Source of the DNA: DASUAS01 sp035763625
GTDB lineage: Bacteria; Actinomycetota; Acidimicrobiia; IMCC26256; DASPTH01
Direction: 5' to 3'
Assembly (NCBI GenBank): GCA_035763625.1
Contig: DASUAS010000282.1
Span: 1-37,865, forward strand
DNA: 37,865 bases
The notes beneath the pieces were generated by a model. That model made no database searches and was not told the DNA's origin. It worked only from the letters and a program-made list of their open reading frames with translations. Both the position numbers and the translations under genes were made by a program. This document shows positions 22,184 to 29,727 of this stretch, piece by piece (positions within the stretch are counted from its first letter, which is position 1; every line of letters starts with the position of its first letter).

Positions 22184-22465
22184 ATGCCGATCGACACCGA
22201 ACTCGAACCCGCTGAGCTGGAAGGCCGCGTGCTCGAGGCGATCGAGCTCATCCGGCCCGCCCTCCAGAGCGACGGCGGCGACATCGTGTTCGAGCACCTC
22301 GACGGCGACGGCGTGGTCCACGTGAGCCTCGTCGGCGCCTGCGGCACCTGCCCGATCTCGATGCAGACGCTGAAGGCCGGGGTCGAGCGGATCATCATGG
22401 ACCGCGCGCCCGGGGTCACCGCCGTCGTCGACGACTCGATCGCCGACGAAGATCCCTTTCACTGA
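22184..22465 (+). CDS. NifU C-terminal-domain (Nfu-type) iron-sulfur cluster scaffold
   Basis: A 93-residue Nfu-type protein that assembles or carries a [4Fe-4S] cluster between two subunits. LIRPALQSDGGDIVFEHLDG and the CxxC motif Cys53-Gly-Thr-Cys56 (GACGTCPIS), then LKAGVERIIM, are the full family signature. It has no extra N-terminal A-type domain. GGGAGG (22173-22178) precedes the ATG. It lies upstream of the MeaB operon, and a hairpin at 22504-22536 separates them. Confidence 0.94.
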   Translation: MPIDTELEPAELEGRVLEAIELIRPALQSDGGDIVFEHLDGDGVVHVSLVGACGTCPISMQTLKAGVERIIMDRAPGVTAVVDDSIADEDPFH

Positions 22466-22503
22466 CGTGCCCCCGTCGCTCGCCTCCGCTCGCTCCGTCC
22501 CAG

Positions 22504-22536
22504 CCAGCGAGCACGGGTGGAGCCCGCACTCGCTGG
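22504..22536 (+). terminator. Two-part hairpin between nfu and meaB
   Basis: CCAGCGAG (22504-22511) pairs with CTCGCTGG (22529-22536). Inside it, after a 2x2 mismatch, CGGG (22514-22517) pairs with CCCG (22523-22526) around a 5-nt loop. It starts 38 nt after the nfu stop and 32 nt before the chosen meaB start, and is a candidate terminator. Confidence 0.45.
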
Positions 22537-22567
22537 GGCGTGCAGACCTGCGCGACTGATCCAGGTC

Positions 22568-23533
22568 ATGACCGAGCGGCGGCCGACGACGGCGTTGGTC
22601 GACGCCGTCCGGCGTGGGGATCGTGGCGCGCTGGCGCGCCTCCTCTCGATCGTCGAGGCGGGCGGTGACGACGCCCGCGTCGCGCTGGCGGAGCTCCCGG
22701 TGACTGCCGCCGACGCGGCATGGACCATCGGCGTCACCGGCGCGCCGGGGGCGGGCAAGTCGACCCTCACCGCCGGGCTCGTGCGACACCTCCGCGCCCG
22801 GGGCGCGCGGATCGGCGTGCTCGCCGTCGATCCCAGCAGCCCGTTCACCGGTGGCGCGATCCTCGGCGACCGCGTGCGGATGCACGACCACACCACCGAC
22901 TCCGAAGTGTTCATCCGGTCCATGGCGACGCGCGGCCACCAGGGCGGCCTCGCCCTGGCCGTGCCCCAGGCGGTGCGGGTGCTCGCGGCCGCCGGCCACG
23001 ACTGGATCGTGGTCGAGACCGTCGGTGTCGGCCAGGTCGAGCTGGAGGTCGCCGGTACCGCGGACACGACCGTCGTCGTCGTGAACCCCGGGTGGGGTGA
23101 CGGCGTGCAGGCGGCGAAGGCGGGTCTGCTCGAGATCGGCGACGTGTTCGTCGTCAACAAGGCCGACCGCGACGGCGTCGCGGCCACGGTGAAGGACCTC
23201 CAGGGGATGGTCGACCTCGCCGGGGCGCGCCCGTGGCGACCACCGGTGCTCGAGACCGTGGCCACCACCGACCGTGGGGTCGACGCGCTGCTCGACGCCG
23301 TCGTCGCCCACCGGGCCTCCCTGGAGGGCTCGGACGAGCTCGTCGCCCGACGCGAACACCGCATAGCGGACGAAATCCGTGCGGTGGTGCTCGATCGTCT
23401 GATCGAGCGAGCCGATGGTCTCTGCAGCGGAACCCGCTTCGCTACGGTGGTCCGCGGCGTGGCCGAGGGAACCACAGATCCCGACACTGCGGCGACCCTG
23501 CTCATCCGGGGCGCTGACGGAGGAGAACCATGA
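22568..23533 (+). CDS. meaB: MeaB/ArgK-family GTPase, methylmalonyl-CoA mutase chaperone
   Basis: A 321-residue G3E-type GTPase that loads and protects adenosylcobalamin in acyl-CoA mutases. Walker A is GAPGAGKST (58-66). VDPSSPFTGGAILGDRVRM, TDSEVFIRSMATRGHQGGL, VETVGVGQVELEV and NKAD are the family hallmarks. I start at the ATG at 22568 because the frame upstream runs through a hairpin; a GTG at 22517 is an alternative. Its stop overlaps the next ATG by 4 nt. No mutase gene is in the window, so its partner lies elsewhere. Confidence 0.93.
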   Translation: MTERRPTTALVDAVRRGDRGALARLLSIVEAGGDDARVALAELPVTAADAAWTIGVTGAPGAGKSTLTAGLVRHLRARGARIGVLAVDPSSPFTGGAILGDRVRMHDHTTDSEVFIRSMATRGHQGGLALAVPQAVRVLAAAGHDWIVVETVGVGQVELEVAGTADTTVVVVNPGWGDGVQAAKAGLLEIGDVFVVNKADRDGVAATVKDLQGMVDLAGARPWRPPVLETVATTDRGVDALLDAVVAHRASLEGSDELVARREHRIADEIRAVVLDRLIERADGLCSGTRFATVVRGVAEGTTDPDTAATLLIRGADGGEP

Positions 23534-24396
23534 GCGAGTCCATCGAACGCGTCGGAGTGGTCGGCGCCGGGCTCATGGGCGCCGGGATCGCGGAGGTGGC
23601 GGCCAAGTCCGGCACCGACGTCACCATCTGCGACATCAACGATGCGGCGATTGCCGCCGGGCGGTCGCGCATCGAGACGTCGCTCCAGAAGGCGGTGAAG
23701 GCCGGGAAGCTCGACGACGCCGCGGCCATGGCCGCACTGGAGCGCATCCGCTTCGTCACCGACATCGGCGAGCTCGCCGACCGTCAGCTCGTGGTCGAGG
23801 CGGTGCGCGAGTACGAGGACGAGAAGCTCGAGGTCTTCCAGAACCTCGGCAAGCTGGTGATCGACGAGCAGGCGATCCTGGCGTCGAACACGTCGTCGAT
23901 CCCGATCATGAAGCTCGCGGTCGCCAGCGCGCGGCCCGAGCACGTGGTGGGCCTGCACTTCTTCAACCCGGTGCCGGTGATGCGCCTCGTGGAGCTCATC
24001 CCGTCGATCGTCACCAGCGCCGAAGTGGCCGACCGGGCCGAGGACTTCATGGTCGAGGGCCTGGGCAAGCGGGTGATCCGCTCCCAGGACCGCGCCGGGT
24101 TCATCGTCAACGCGCTGTTCGTGCCCTACGTGCTCGCGGCGATCCGCATGCTCGAGTCGGGCTTCGCCTCCGCCGACGACATCGACGCCGGCATGGTCGA
24201 GGGCTGCTCGCACCCGATGGGTCCGCTGGCGCTGGCCGACATGATCGGGCTCGACACCATCGAGGCGGTCGCCGACTCGATGTACACCGAGTTCAAGGAG
24301 CCCCTCTACGCGCCGCCGCCGCTGCTGTCGCGCATGGTCGAAGCCGGCCTGCTCGGCCGCAAGGTCGGCCGCGGGTTCTTCAACTACGCCAAGTAG
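23530..24396 (+). CDS. 3-hydroxyacyl-CoA (3-hydroxybutyryl-CoA) dehydrogenase
   Basis: A 288-residue NAD(P)-dependent enzyme converting 3-hydroxyacyl-CoA to 3-ketoacyl-CoA. The nucleotide site is VGVVGAGLMGAGIAE, with CDIND holding the acidic residue that suggests NAD use. SNTSSIPI and the catalytic His in VGLHFFNPVPVM are present, and the C-terminal domain ends with GRKVGRGFFNY. The length matches the single-function PaaH/Hbd/FadB2 group. GGAGGAG at 23519-23525 is a strong ribosome binding site. It forms an operon with meaB (4-nt overlap) and the enoyl-CoA hydratase 27 nt downstream. Confidence 0.95.
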   Translation: MSESIERVGVVGAGLMGAGIAEVAAKSGTDVTICDINDAAIAAGRSRIETSLQKAVKAGKLDDAAAMAALERIRFVTDIGELADRQLVVEAVREYEDEKLEVFQNLGKLVIDEQAILASNTSSIPIMKLAVASARPEHVVGLHFFNPVPVMRLVELIPSIVTSAEVADRAEDFMVEGLGKRVIRSQDRAGFIVNALFVPYVLAAIRMLESGFASADDIDAGMVEGCSHPMGPLALADMIGLDTIEAVADSMYTEFKEPLYAPPPLLSRMVEAGLLGRKVGRGFFNYAK

Positions 24397-24423
24397 GCCC
24401 ACCGCGAACCGGGAGCAGGTGCC

Positions 24424-25203
24424 ATGTCCGACCCGTTGGTGCTCGTCGAGTCGCGTCCCGACGGCGTGACCCTGCTGCGACTCAACCGTCCGCCGCTCAA
24501 CCCGCTGTCGACCGCGCTGCTGCGCGAGCTGGAGGCGATCGCACGCGGCCTGGTCGACGACCCGTCGGTGAAGGCGGTGGTCGTCACCGGGAGCGAGAAG
24601 GCCTTCGCTGCCGGCGCTGACGTCTCCGAGTTCACTGCCGACGGCGCCGCGCAGGTGATCAGCGCCGGGATCCGGGCCGGCTTCGACGCGCTGGCCGCCA
24701 TCCCGCGGCCGGTGATCGCGGCGATCAACGGGTTCGCGCTCGGCGGCGGCCTCGAGCTCGCGCTGGCGTGCGACCTCCGGGTGGTGTCCGAGACGTCGCG
24801 GCTGGGGTTCCCCGAGATCCAGCTCGGCATCTTCCCCGGCGGTGGCGGCACGCAGCGCGCCGCCCGCCTGATCGGTCCGGCGAAGACCAAGGACCTCGTG
24901 TGGAGCGGGCGGCACGTGCGCGCCGACGAGGCGCTCGCGATCGGGCTCGCCGACCGCGTCGTCGGCGCCGACGCCGTCCTCGACACCGCGTTGGAGTGGG
25001 CGGCGTCGCTGGCGCCGGGCGCGGTCGTCGCCATGGGCCTGGCCAAGCGGGCCATCGACGGCGGGCTCGACGGGTCGCTCGCCGCGGGCCTCGACCTCGA
25101 GACCGCCGGCTTCGTCGAGGTCTTCGCCACCGACGACGCCCGCGTCGGCATCCGCAGCTTCCTCGACGACGGCCCCGGCAAGGCCACCTTCTCCGGCACG
25201 TAG
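24424..25203 (+). CDS. Enoyl-CoA hydratase/isomerase
   Basis: A 259-residue crotonase-family enzyme. The oxyanion hole is formed by AFAAGADVSEF and NGFALGGGLELALACD. Both catalytic glutamates of true hydratases are present: Glu111 in GGGLELA and Glu131 in GFPEIQLGIFPGGGGTQR. It therefore should hydrate 2-enoyl-CoA, feeding the adjacent 3-hydroxyacyl-CoA dehydrogenase in beta-oxidation or short-chain acyl-CoA metabolism. GGGAGCAGGT precedes the ATG. Confidence 0.95.
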   Translation: MSDPLVLVESRPDGVTLLRLNRPPLNPLSTALLRELEAIARGLVDDPSVKAVVVTGSEKAFAAGADVSEFTADGAAQVISAGIRAGFDALAAIPRPVIAAINGFALGGGLELALACDLRVVSETSRLGFPEIQLGIFPGGGGTQRAARLIGPAKTKDLVWSGRHVRADEALAIGLADRVVGADAVLDTALEWAASLAPGAVVAMGLAKRAIDGGLDGSLAAGLDLETAGFVEVFATDDARVGIRSFLDDGPGKATFSGT

Positions 25204-25223
25204 CACGAGGCTGCGTCACTCGA

Positions 25224-25238
25224 ACGTGCAGTGCACGT
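25224..25238. promoter_or_regulatory. 15-bp palindrome ACGTGCA-G-TGCACGT
   Basis: Perfect 7-bp arms around one base, in the 91-nt gap before the DinB-like gene and 44 nt upstream of its -10 box. It has the form of a dimeric repressor site (for example TetR-type), but no regulator gene is nearby. It could also be a terminator element for the hydratase gene, 20 nt past its stop. Confidence 0.45.
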
Positions 25239-25282
25239 CGCAGTGCCGCAACCTGGCCGGTCCGCCGAGCTGACGTGCCCGG

Positions 25283-25288
25283 TAGCGT
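25283..25288 (+). promoter_or_regulatory. -10 box TAGCGT for the 25295 gene
   Basis: TAGCGT lies exactly 6 nt before the ATG at 25295, favouring this ATG over the in-frame TTG at 25289 and GTG at 25292, which would be untranscribed. Confidence 0.55.
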
Positions 25289-25294
25289 TTGGTG

Positions 25295-25885
25295 ATGAGG
25301 CCGGACGAGGTGATCGACGCGTGCCGGAGCGCGAACCGATCCTTCGTCGTGGCCGTCGCGCGGCTCTCCGATGACGAGCTCGCTTCGCCGAGCCTGCTTC
25401 CGGGCTGGTCGCGACGCCACGTCGTCGCCCACGTCATCAACAAGAACGAGGCGCACATCGGGCTCTTCGGAGGTCCGCTGGCCGGTGAAGTCCGTCGCCT
25501 CCATCCCGACGGCTACGACCCTGACGGTGCTGCCGACGCAGGTGCGATGCTCGTGACATCCGACCTACGCGCCGCGTTGGAGCGCTCCTTCGAGCAGCTC
25601 GAGGAGGCGTGGGATGCGCTCGATGACGACATGTGGAGCTCGCAAGGGATCATGACGGCTGGTCCGCGGACGATGCTCGAGATCGCGGGTCATCACCTGC
25701 GAAACGTGGAGGTGCACCACGTCGACCTCGACGTCGGCTTTCAGCCCTGCGACTGGTCCGATCGCTTCGTCGAAGCGGAGCTGGCCAAGCGGCTGCGGGC
25801 ACTGCCTGACCGCGCCGACCACGCTGACCTGTTGGCTTGGCTGCTCGGCCGAGCATCCGCACCTGATCTCACGAAGCCCTGGTAG
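25295..25885 (+). CDS. DinB-fold, mycothiol-dependent maleylpyruvate isomerase-like protein
   Basis: A 196-residue protein of the MDMPI N-terminal/DinB type. LPGWSRRHVVAHVINKNEAH carries His46, matching the first metal ligand. NVEVHHVDLDVG corresponds to the second ligand motif, normally REVxVHxVDL. By that alignment the second His is kept (His141), but the ligand Glu is Asn137. The C-terminus WLLGRASAPDLTKPW follows the family pattern. Members are mycothiol-dependent transferases or isomerases; the reaction here is unknown and the metal site may be altered. Other hydrophilic codons are slightly less GC-biased than its neighbours. Confidence 0.78.
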   Translation: MRPDEVIDACRSANRSFVVAVARLSDDELASPSLLPGWSRRHVVAHVINKNEAHIGLFGGPLAGEVRRLHPDGYDPDGAADAGAMLVTSDLRAALERSFEQLEEAWDALDDDMWSSQGIMTAGPRTMLEIAGHHLRNVEVHHVDLDVGFQPCDWSDRFVEAELAKRLRALPDRADHADLLAWLLGRASAPDLTKPW

Positions 25886-25942
25886 CCGGCCCGGCACTCG
25901 CAGTCACCCTCCATCTCCAGGCCAGCGTCACGAGGCAGCCCT

Positions 25943-25967
25943 GTCGTCGGCGCCCGCTGTCGACGAC
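25943..25967. terminator. Inverted repeat between convergent genes
   Basis: GTCGTCG (25943-25949) and CGACGAC (25961-25967) with an 11-nt loop lie in the 107-nt gap between the stops at 25885 (+) and 25993 (-). No T-run follows. Nothing else is seen in this gap. Confidence 0.3.
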
Positions 25968-25992
25968 CGCCCGGGTCGGCCGAACGACGCGG

Positions 25993-26448
25993 TCAGGCCA
26001 TCGGGGCCGACTCGACCTTCGCCTTCAGGCGTCGGAGGTTGCCCTGCCAGATGCGGGTGAGGACGGGACGGCCCAGGCGCTCACCCACGACGCGGCCGAG
26101 CCACCACGGGAACGTGAGCGTCTCGTCCCAGCAGAAGTCGGTCTCCAACCCGTCCGCGACCGGGCGCAGGCGGAACTCGCCGACCCCGGTGACCGCGCCG
26201 CGGTGCTCGATGCCCATGGCCGCACCCGGGTCCCATCGGGTCACCACGAACCGGTCGGTGGTGTGCAGCGGTCCGATCCGGGTGAGGCAGTCGAACTCGG
26301 CGCCGACCCCCGCGTGCTGCTCGCCGCGGAACGTGATCCGCTCCGCATCGCCCATCCACTCGGTGTGGGTCTCGATGCGCTCGACCGCGTGCCACACCGC
26401 CTCGGGCGACGCCGCGATCGTCGTGCAGATGTGGATGGAGACGCTCAC
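25993..26448 (-). CDS. SRPBCC-family protein downstream of galT
   Basis: A 151-residue helix-grip protein. The start VSVSIHICTTIAASPEAVWHAVERIETHTEWMGDAERI (residues 1 to about 38) and the C-terminal helix VLTRIWQGNLRRLKAKVES are typical of the SRPBCC/polyketide-cyclase superfamily. Its GTG overlaps the galT stop by 4 nt, so it is co-translated with galT; a functional link to galactose metabolism is not obvious. Ligand unknown. Confidence 0.85.
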   Translation of the reverse strand: MSVSIHICTTIAASPEAVWHAVERIETHTEWMGDAERITFRGEQHAGVGAEFDCLTRIGPLHTTDRFVVTRWDPGAAMGIEHRGAVTGVGEFRLRPVADGLETDFCWDETLTFPWWLGRVVGERLGRPVLTRIWQGNLRRLKAKVESAPMA

Positions 26449-27347
26449 GGGACGCGCGCGCCCCGCAGCATCTCCGCGGCCTGCTCGGGCGGCACGGTGT
26501 TCACCAGGATGCCCGTCGCCAGCTCGAAGCCGGCCTGCACCGAGACCCGGGGCACGACCTCGACGTACCAGTGGAACGGCTCCGCGTCGCGCGACGCGGT
26601 GTGCACGACCACGTTGTAGGGCACGTCGCCAGCGAGCGCGTCGCGCAGACCCCGGAGCACGTCGCGCAGGGCGACGGCGATCCCGGCGATCACCTCGTCG
26701 TCGGCCAGGTCGAAGCGGGCGCCGGCGTCGTCGTGCGCGAGGCGAACCTGGTACGGCGCCGCCGAGGCCTGAGGGCACCACACCGTGACGCCACCGTCGC
26801 GCACGACGACCAGATCGTGGGGCTCGGCGTCGGCCCGGACGAGGTCGTCCCCCGCTTCCCGCGCCCGCGCCAGCGCGTCGGCGACAGCGGGGGGCACGAC
26901 GTCGAGCGCGAACACCTGCGCGTGCGGGTGCGCGATCGAGGCGCCCGCCGCGCGCAGGTGGTTCAGGATGGCGACGCTGTACACGTGTCCGTCGTCGAGA
27001 TGGGCGTGCACCCGGTCGCGCAGCACGCGTCCGACCGCGGTGACTTCGTCGTCGTCGAGGTCGGCGAACGACCGGTGGTCAGGCGAGAGGACCACCACCT
27101 CGTGGGTCTCGACGATGGGGTAGAGGTTCGGGAACGCCCGCACCTCCCAGCCCGGGCCGTCGGGATCACCGGCGCCGATGCGGGCGACCTCGGGCGGCGT
27201 GCGCGATTCTTCGCCGGGGCAGAACGGGCACGCGCCACCCCGGGCGGCCTGGTCGTCGGCGGTCGCGAACGTCGTCGGACGTGCCGCGCGCCCGGCGGCC
27301 ACGATCACGTCGCGTCCGCTCAGCGGGTCGTGGCGGAGCTGCGACAT
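26445..27347 (-). CDS. galT: Galactose-1-phosphate uridylyltransferase
   Basis: A 300-residue Leloir-pathway enzyme moving UMP from UDP-glucose to galactose 1-phosphate. CPFCPGEESRTPPE holds Cys40 and Cys43, likely zinc ligands. RAFPNLYPIVETHEV and the catalytic HPHAQ (His140, nucleophile His142, Gln144) follow. The C-terminal part includes WCPQASAAPYQVRL and FHWYVEVVPR. The length is short of the 345 typical of E. coli but normal for actinobacteria. A reverse-strand TAACCT lies 7 nt before the ATG, giving a leaderless start divergent from lpdA. No galK or galE is in the window. Confidence 0.93.
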   Translation of the reverse strand: MSQLRHDPLSGRDVIVAAGRAARPTTFATADDQAARGGACPFCPGEESRTPPEVARIGAGDPDGPGWEVRAFPNLYPIVETHEVVVLSPDHRSFADLDDDEVTAVGRVLRDRVHAHLDDGHVYSVAILNHLRAAGASIAHPHAQVFALDVVPPAVADALARAREAGDDLVRADAEPHDLVVVRDGGVTVWCPQASAAPYQVRLAHDDAGARFDLADDEVIAGIAVALRDVLRGLRDALAGDVPYNVVVHTASRDAEPFHWYVEVVPRVSVQAGFELATGILVNTVPPEQAAEMLRGARVP

Positions 27348-27354
27348 CACGATC

Positions 27355-27360
27355 AGGTTA
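27355..27360 (-). promoter_or_regulatory. -10 box TAACCT for galT
   Basis: Reverse-strand TAACCT reads 27360 to 27355, with 7 nt to the galT ATG at 27347 and no ribosome binding site. Confidence 0.55.
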
Positions 27361-27400
27361 CGCGGGCGCCGCCGTGCCCGGACCGGCCGGATCGGGGTCG

Positions 27401-27406
27401 TAGCAT
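27401..27406 (+). promoter_or_regulatory. -10 box TAGCAT for lpdA
   Basis: TAGCAT lies 8 nt before the GTG at 27415. Together with the galT box 41 nt away on the other strand it makes a compact divergent promoter pair. Confidence 0.5.
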
Positions 27407-27414
27407 CGGCGTCT

Positions 27415-28770
27415 GTGCCGAGTGTCGTGATCCTGGGTGGTGGCCCCGCGGGCAACACGTGCGCGAGCGTCGCCGCCACCCTCGGCGCCGACGTCACGTT
27501 GATCGAGCGCGACATCGTCGGCGGTGCCGCGCACCTGTGGGACTGCATTCCGTCGAAGGCGTTGATCGCCACGGGTGGCGAGCTGGTCGAGCTCGACCGC
27601 GCGCACACGATGGGGCTCTCGGCCGAGGGCCGCCTCGACATCGAGGCGCTGCGGGAGCGGGTGTCGTCGATCGAGGGCCGGCTCCACCAGATGATCACCA
27701 CGCAGCTCGCGTCGCAGCAGGTGCGGGTGATCCACGGTCGAGCCGAGCTGAAGGGTCCGCACGAGGTCGTCGTCGACACCCACGGCGCGCTCGAGGAGCT
27801 CGCCGCCGACTACGTCGTGGTGGCCACGGGTTCCCGTCCGCGGGTTCCCGAATTCGTACCGATCGACCACGAGCGGGTGCTCACCACTCGCGACGCGTAC
27901 CCGCCGCCGGAGATCCCCGAGCACGCGATCGTCGTGGGGTCCGGTGTCACCGGGGTGGAGTTCACCCACCTGTTCGATTCGCTCGGGTCGAAGGTCACGC
28001 TGCTCGTGTCGCGCCAGCAGGTGCTGCCGATCAAGGACGCCGAGGTCGCATCCGTGCTCGAGGACGCGTTCCTGCAGCGGGGCATCACCCTGCTCAAGGG
28101 CGCGCGGGCGAACGGCGTCGCGCGCGACGGCGACGTCGTGCGCGTCCGCTGCGTCGACGGACGCATCGTCGAGGGTTCCCACGTGCTGCTCGCGGTCGGG
28201 TCCATCCCCAACAGCGAGGGCATCGGGCTCGACGCCGCCGGAGTGGAGGTCGACGCCGCCGGCTACATCCGGGTGAACCACAACTGCCTGTCGAACGTGT
28301 CGCACATCTACGCCGCGGGCGACGTCTCCGGGAAGTTGCCGCTGTCGTCGGTCGCGGCGATGCAGGGCCGCAAGATCGCCGAGCACCTCATGGGGCTGCA
28401 CAACCGGCCCCATCGCCACCTCGACTACGACAAGGCGGCCTCGGCGGTCTTCACCGACCCCGAGATCGCCGACGTCGGCCTGGCCGAGGCCGAGGCGTTC
28501 GCCGAAGGACGCAAGATCCGCGTGACCAAGGTGCCGTTCACCGCGAACGCCAAGGCGCTCATCAAGGGCGACCCGCGCGGCTTCGTGAAGATCCTCTCCG
28601 ATCCCGCGACCGGCGTGGTGCTCGGCGGCTCCATCGTGGGCCGCAACGCGGCCGAGCTCATCAGCGTGCTCGCGGTGGCGGTGACCAACGGCTTGCGCGT
28701 CGACGACATCGTCGACTCGCTCCTCGTGCACCCCTCGCTCGCCGAGCTCCTCGCCGACGCCGCTTCCTAG
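27415..28770 (+). CDS. lpdA: LpdA-type NAD(P)H quinone reductase (pyridine nucleotide-disulfide oxidoreductase fold, no redox disulfide)
   Basis: A 451-residue flavoprotein. The FAD site is VVILGGGPAGNT, the NAD(P) site IVVGSGVTGVEF, and the second FAD contact IYAAGDVSG. The canonical CxxxxC reads GGAAHLWDCIPSK: the first cysteine is Ala39 and only Cys44 remains. It therefore cannot act as a dihydrolipoamide dehydrogenase. The same GGAA-to-C arrangement is found in M. tuberculosis LpdA (Rv3303c), a quinone reductase linked to oxidative-stress resistance. The C-terminal VHPSLAEL keeps the His-Pro of the family. The GTG start fits the leaderless promoter upstream. Confidence 0.88.
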   Translation: MPSVVILGGGPAGNTCASVAATLGADVTLIERDIVGGAAHLWDCIPSKALIATGGELVELDRAHTMGLSAEGRLDIEALRERVSSIEGRLHQMITTQLASQQVRVIHGRAELKGPHEVVVDTHGALEELAADYVVVATGSRPRVPEFVPIDHERVLTTRDAYPPPEIPEHAIVVGSGVTGVEFTHLFDSLGSKVTLLVSRQQVLPIKDAEVASVLEDAFLQRGITLLKGARANGVARDGDVVRVRCVDGRIVEGSHVLLAVGSIPNSEGIGLDAAGVEVDAAGYIRVNHNCLSNVSHIYAAGDVSGKLPLSSVAAMQGRKIAEHLMGLHNRPHRHLDYDKAASAVFTDPEIADVGLAEAEAFAEGRKIRVTKVPFTANAKALIKGDPRGFVKILSDPATGVVLGGSIVGRNAAELISVLAVAVTNGLRVDDIVDSLLVHPSLAELLADAAS

Positions 28771-28801
28771 CCGGGAACGGAGCGAGCGCGAGTGAGGGCG
28801 A

Positions 28802-29647
28802 CTAGACGAAGCGCTGGATGAACTGCAACGCGGTGTCGGCGACCTTTCGCCAGCCGTGGTCGATCGTGAGCGCGTGGCCGCGGTCCTCGAGCTCGACGAT
28901 CTCCGTCACCGCGTCCTTGTTGCGCCGTTCGCGCTTGTAGGACGAGTTGCAGATCGACCACGGCACCGTGTGGTCCTCGGCGCCGGCGATGATCAGCAGG
29001 GGCCCGCGGTCGGGGCTCTTGGTCTTGACCTTCACCTCGGTCCAGGGGTTGAGGTTGGCGGTGGCCGCCTGGAAGAGCGGCAGGCCGGCGGCCGGCACCG
29101 CGTACGTGTTGTAGAGCTCGTGTGCCTCGTCCTCCGACACCGCGTTGGCGAACGCGTAGCGGAACTGCTCGTAGGTGAGCGGGACGGCCCGGCCGTGGTT
29201 GCGTGGATTGCGCAAGACCGGCGACGACGACCGGAGCGCCGAGACCGGCAACGGCAGCACGCCCCGGTGGGGGGCGGGGGAGATCGCGACCGAGGCGTCG
29301 CTGCACCCGCGACCGGCGAGGATCTCGGTGAGGAGTCCGCCGAAGGAGTGGCCGACCACCGCGGTGCGCTGCTGCAGCTCCCGGATCACTGCTTCCACGT
29401 GGTCGGCGACCTGCTGCACCGACTTGCGCGCGAACACCTCGGGGTGGCGGTTCGCCTCGTCGACCGAGTTGGGGTCGTCGGGCCAGCCCGCGGTGACGGT
29501 GGAGAACCCGGCGGCCTGGAACACCTCGGCCCACCGGTCCCAGCTGCTCGGCAACAACCACAGGCCGTGCACGAACACCACCGGCGGCCTGCCCGATGCG
29601 TTCGCGGCCGCGACCTGCTCCGCCTCGTACTCCATCAGCTCGGTCAT
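28802..29647 (-). CDS. Alpha/beta hydrolase
   Basis: A 281-residue hydrolase. PPVVFVHGLWLLPSSWDRW holds the oxyanion loop, Ser101 sits in VVGHSFGG, Asp225 in GAEDHTVP and His258 in EDRGHALT. A lid region of about 95 residues lies between the Ser and Asp strands. No signal peptide is present. The substrate cannot be assigned; an esterase or lipase-like role is the simplest reading. The ATG at 29647 follows a reverse-strand CAGACT by 6 nt and has no ribosome binding site. It is convergent with lpdA, 31 nt apart. Confidence 0.87.
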   Translation of the reverse strand: MTELMEYEAEQVAAANASGRPPVVFVHGLWLLPSSWDRWAEVFQAAGFSTVTAGWPDDPNSVDEANRHPEVFARKSVQQVADHVEAVIRELQQRTAVVGHSFGGLLTEILAGRGCSDASVAISPAPHRGVLPLPVSALRSSSPVLRNPRNHGRAVPLTYEQFRYAFANAVSEDEAHELYNTYAVPAAGLPLFQAATANLNPWTEVKVKTKSPDRGPLLIIAGAEDHTVPWSICNSSYKRERRNKDAVTEIVELEDRGHALTIDHGWRKVADTALQFIQRFV

Positions 29648-29653
29648 CGGCGG

Positions 29654-29659
29654 AGTCTG
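29654..29659 (-). promoter_or_regulatory. -10-like CAGACT for the 29647 hydrolase
   Basis: Reverse-strand CAGACT (29659 to 29654) lies 6 nt before the ATG. The first base departs from TANNNT, so it is weaker than the TAG-type boxes. Confidence 0.35.
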
Positions 29660-29727
29660 GTCGACCCGGACGGACCCCGCCGAACCGCGCGCGACGCCAC
29701 CGACGGGATGGAAACGTCAGGAACCGG

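Noticed and set aside
22459..25206. A 915-codon reverse frame over meaB-hbd-ech
   Set aside because: It is antisense to three overlapping, clearly identified genes and shows the same shadow composition.
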